From Flavobacterium panici (GTDB taxonomy: Bacteria; Bacteroidota; Bacteroidia; Flavobacteriales; Flavobacteriaceae): a DNA stretch of 32,329 nt. Under the pieces are notes generated by a model. The model was not told where the DNA came from and did no database searches. It worked only from the letters and a program-made list of their open reading frames with translations. This document shows, one piece after another, positions 31,830 through 32,329 of this stretch (position 1 is its first letter; the number at the start of each line of letters is the position of its first letter). Where the stretch lies: contig NZ_CAIJDE010000069.1 of assembly GCF_903819335.1 (NCBI RefSeq), forward strand, positions 88,870 to 121,198, given 5' to 3'. The translations under genes were made by a program, and so were the position numbers.

Positions 31830-32329
31830 ATGAAAAATCTGCCTCAAAGAGTAAGGAGTAAAAAGTTAAGTTCAAGAGTTGATTTAACTGCAATGGTCAG
31901 TGTTTCTTTTTTGCTGATTATATTTTTTATGCTTGTTGGTGAATTGTCTAAACCAAAAGTTATGGAATACAATTTGCCAAATTATGATGATGACGAATGG
32001 CGTTATACAGGTTGTGTGCTGCATGATGAAAACCGTGTTTTAACACTTTTACTTAATGATAATAACAAAATAATTACTTATTCAGGATTATTATTTTTTC
32101 CAATTGAAACACCAAAAGAAATACAATACGGAAAAAATGGAATTAGAAAAGAATTATTAGAAAGAAATAAAAAAGTTTTAGAATATTCAGCACAACGAGG
32201 AAAACCTGGAAGAGGAATTACAGTTATTATCAAACCAAGTAAAAAATCTAATTATGGCAACTTGGTAGATATTTTAGATGAAATGAAAATTACGGGTATA
32301 AACTCTTATTCTATTGTTGATTATTATAC
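31830..32329 (+). CDS. ExbD/TolR-like protein, copy 3, cut by the window edge, missing Asp
   Basis: The frame is open from the ATG at 31830 to the window end (166 codons seen). Without a stop it would be missed by a simple gene search. The N-terminus again reads RVDLTAMVSVSFLL (Asp replaced by Ser), then KPKVMEYNLP, a single Cys at TGCVLH, and NLVDILDEMKITG with SYSIVD. It begins 26 bases after copy 2; start-to-start distance is 571 bases. More copies may follow outside the window. Confidence 0.87.
   Translation, partial: MKNLPQRVRSKKLSSRVDLTAMVSVSFLLIIFFMLVGELSKPKVMEYNLPNYDDDEWRYTGCVLHDENRVLTLLLNDNNKIITYSGLLFFPIETPKEIQYGKNGIRKELLERNKKVLEYSAQRGKPGRGITVIIKPSKKSNYGNLVDILDEMKITGINSYSIVDYY

Overview
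The window looks like chromosomal DNA of a Flavobacterium or close relative (Bacteroidota, Flavobacteriia). It is AT-rich. Many genes are preceded by the Bacteroidota -7 promoter word TAnnTTTG, sometimes with a TTG/TTTG about 17-22 bases upstream. Shine-Dalgarno sequences are weak or absent. The gene content is typical of the group: fused ResB-CcsA, M56 peptidase with BlaI, DUF2911, DUF1684, and ExbD paralogs. I see no rRNA, tRNA, CRISPR array, transposase or prophage genes. Most of the window is core-like, with accessory patches.

Layout. 1-207: paired REP-like hairpins and a terminator. 208-3417 (-): fused cytochrome c biogenesis protein. 3688-7168 (+): compact run of a DUF2520 Rossmann protein, KdsC-type phosphatase, UbiA prenyltransferase, Maf pyrophosphatase and a small MscS-type channel. 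7280-11016 (+): AI-2E family permease, BamA-like outer membrane protein and a His-rich secreted protein. 11179-15565 (+): exported PIG-L deacetylase, a 35-residue membrane peptide and an SSS symporter. 15570-17252 (+): three unrecognised small genes (lipoprotein, secreted, cytosolic). 17465-18094 (+): orphan four-helix-bundle membrane sensor. 18096-19036 (-): TetR regulator and NTF2-like protein, with an operator. 19172-22956 (-): DUF2911 protein, HAD phosphatase, TcdA, TatD and DUF1684 lipoprotein/secreted protein. 23055-24272 (+): MFS transporter. 24440-28720 (+): a tandemly duplicated BlaI/M56-peptidase operon with twin operators. 28821-29875 (+): a 46-residue conserved-looking small protein and an EamA transporter. 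29940-30494 (-): fasciclin-domain protein. 30706 to the window end (+): three tandem ExbD-like genes, the last one cut by the window edge.

The two most unusual coding loci are at the right. First, the BlaI/M56 pair is duplicated. The N-terminal sensors and repressors are kept nearly identical, but the periplasmic tails have been replaced: one ends in a segment resembling a TonB-receptor plug, the other in a proline-rich linker and a 7-residue-repeat coiled coil. Second, all three ExbD-like proteins carry Ser where ExbD/TolR proteins have the membrane Asp used for proton coupling, and no ExbB gene is visible. Between genes, several long inverted repeats and quasi-periodic word tracts form a repeat landscape that ordinary annotation would leave blank.
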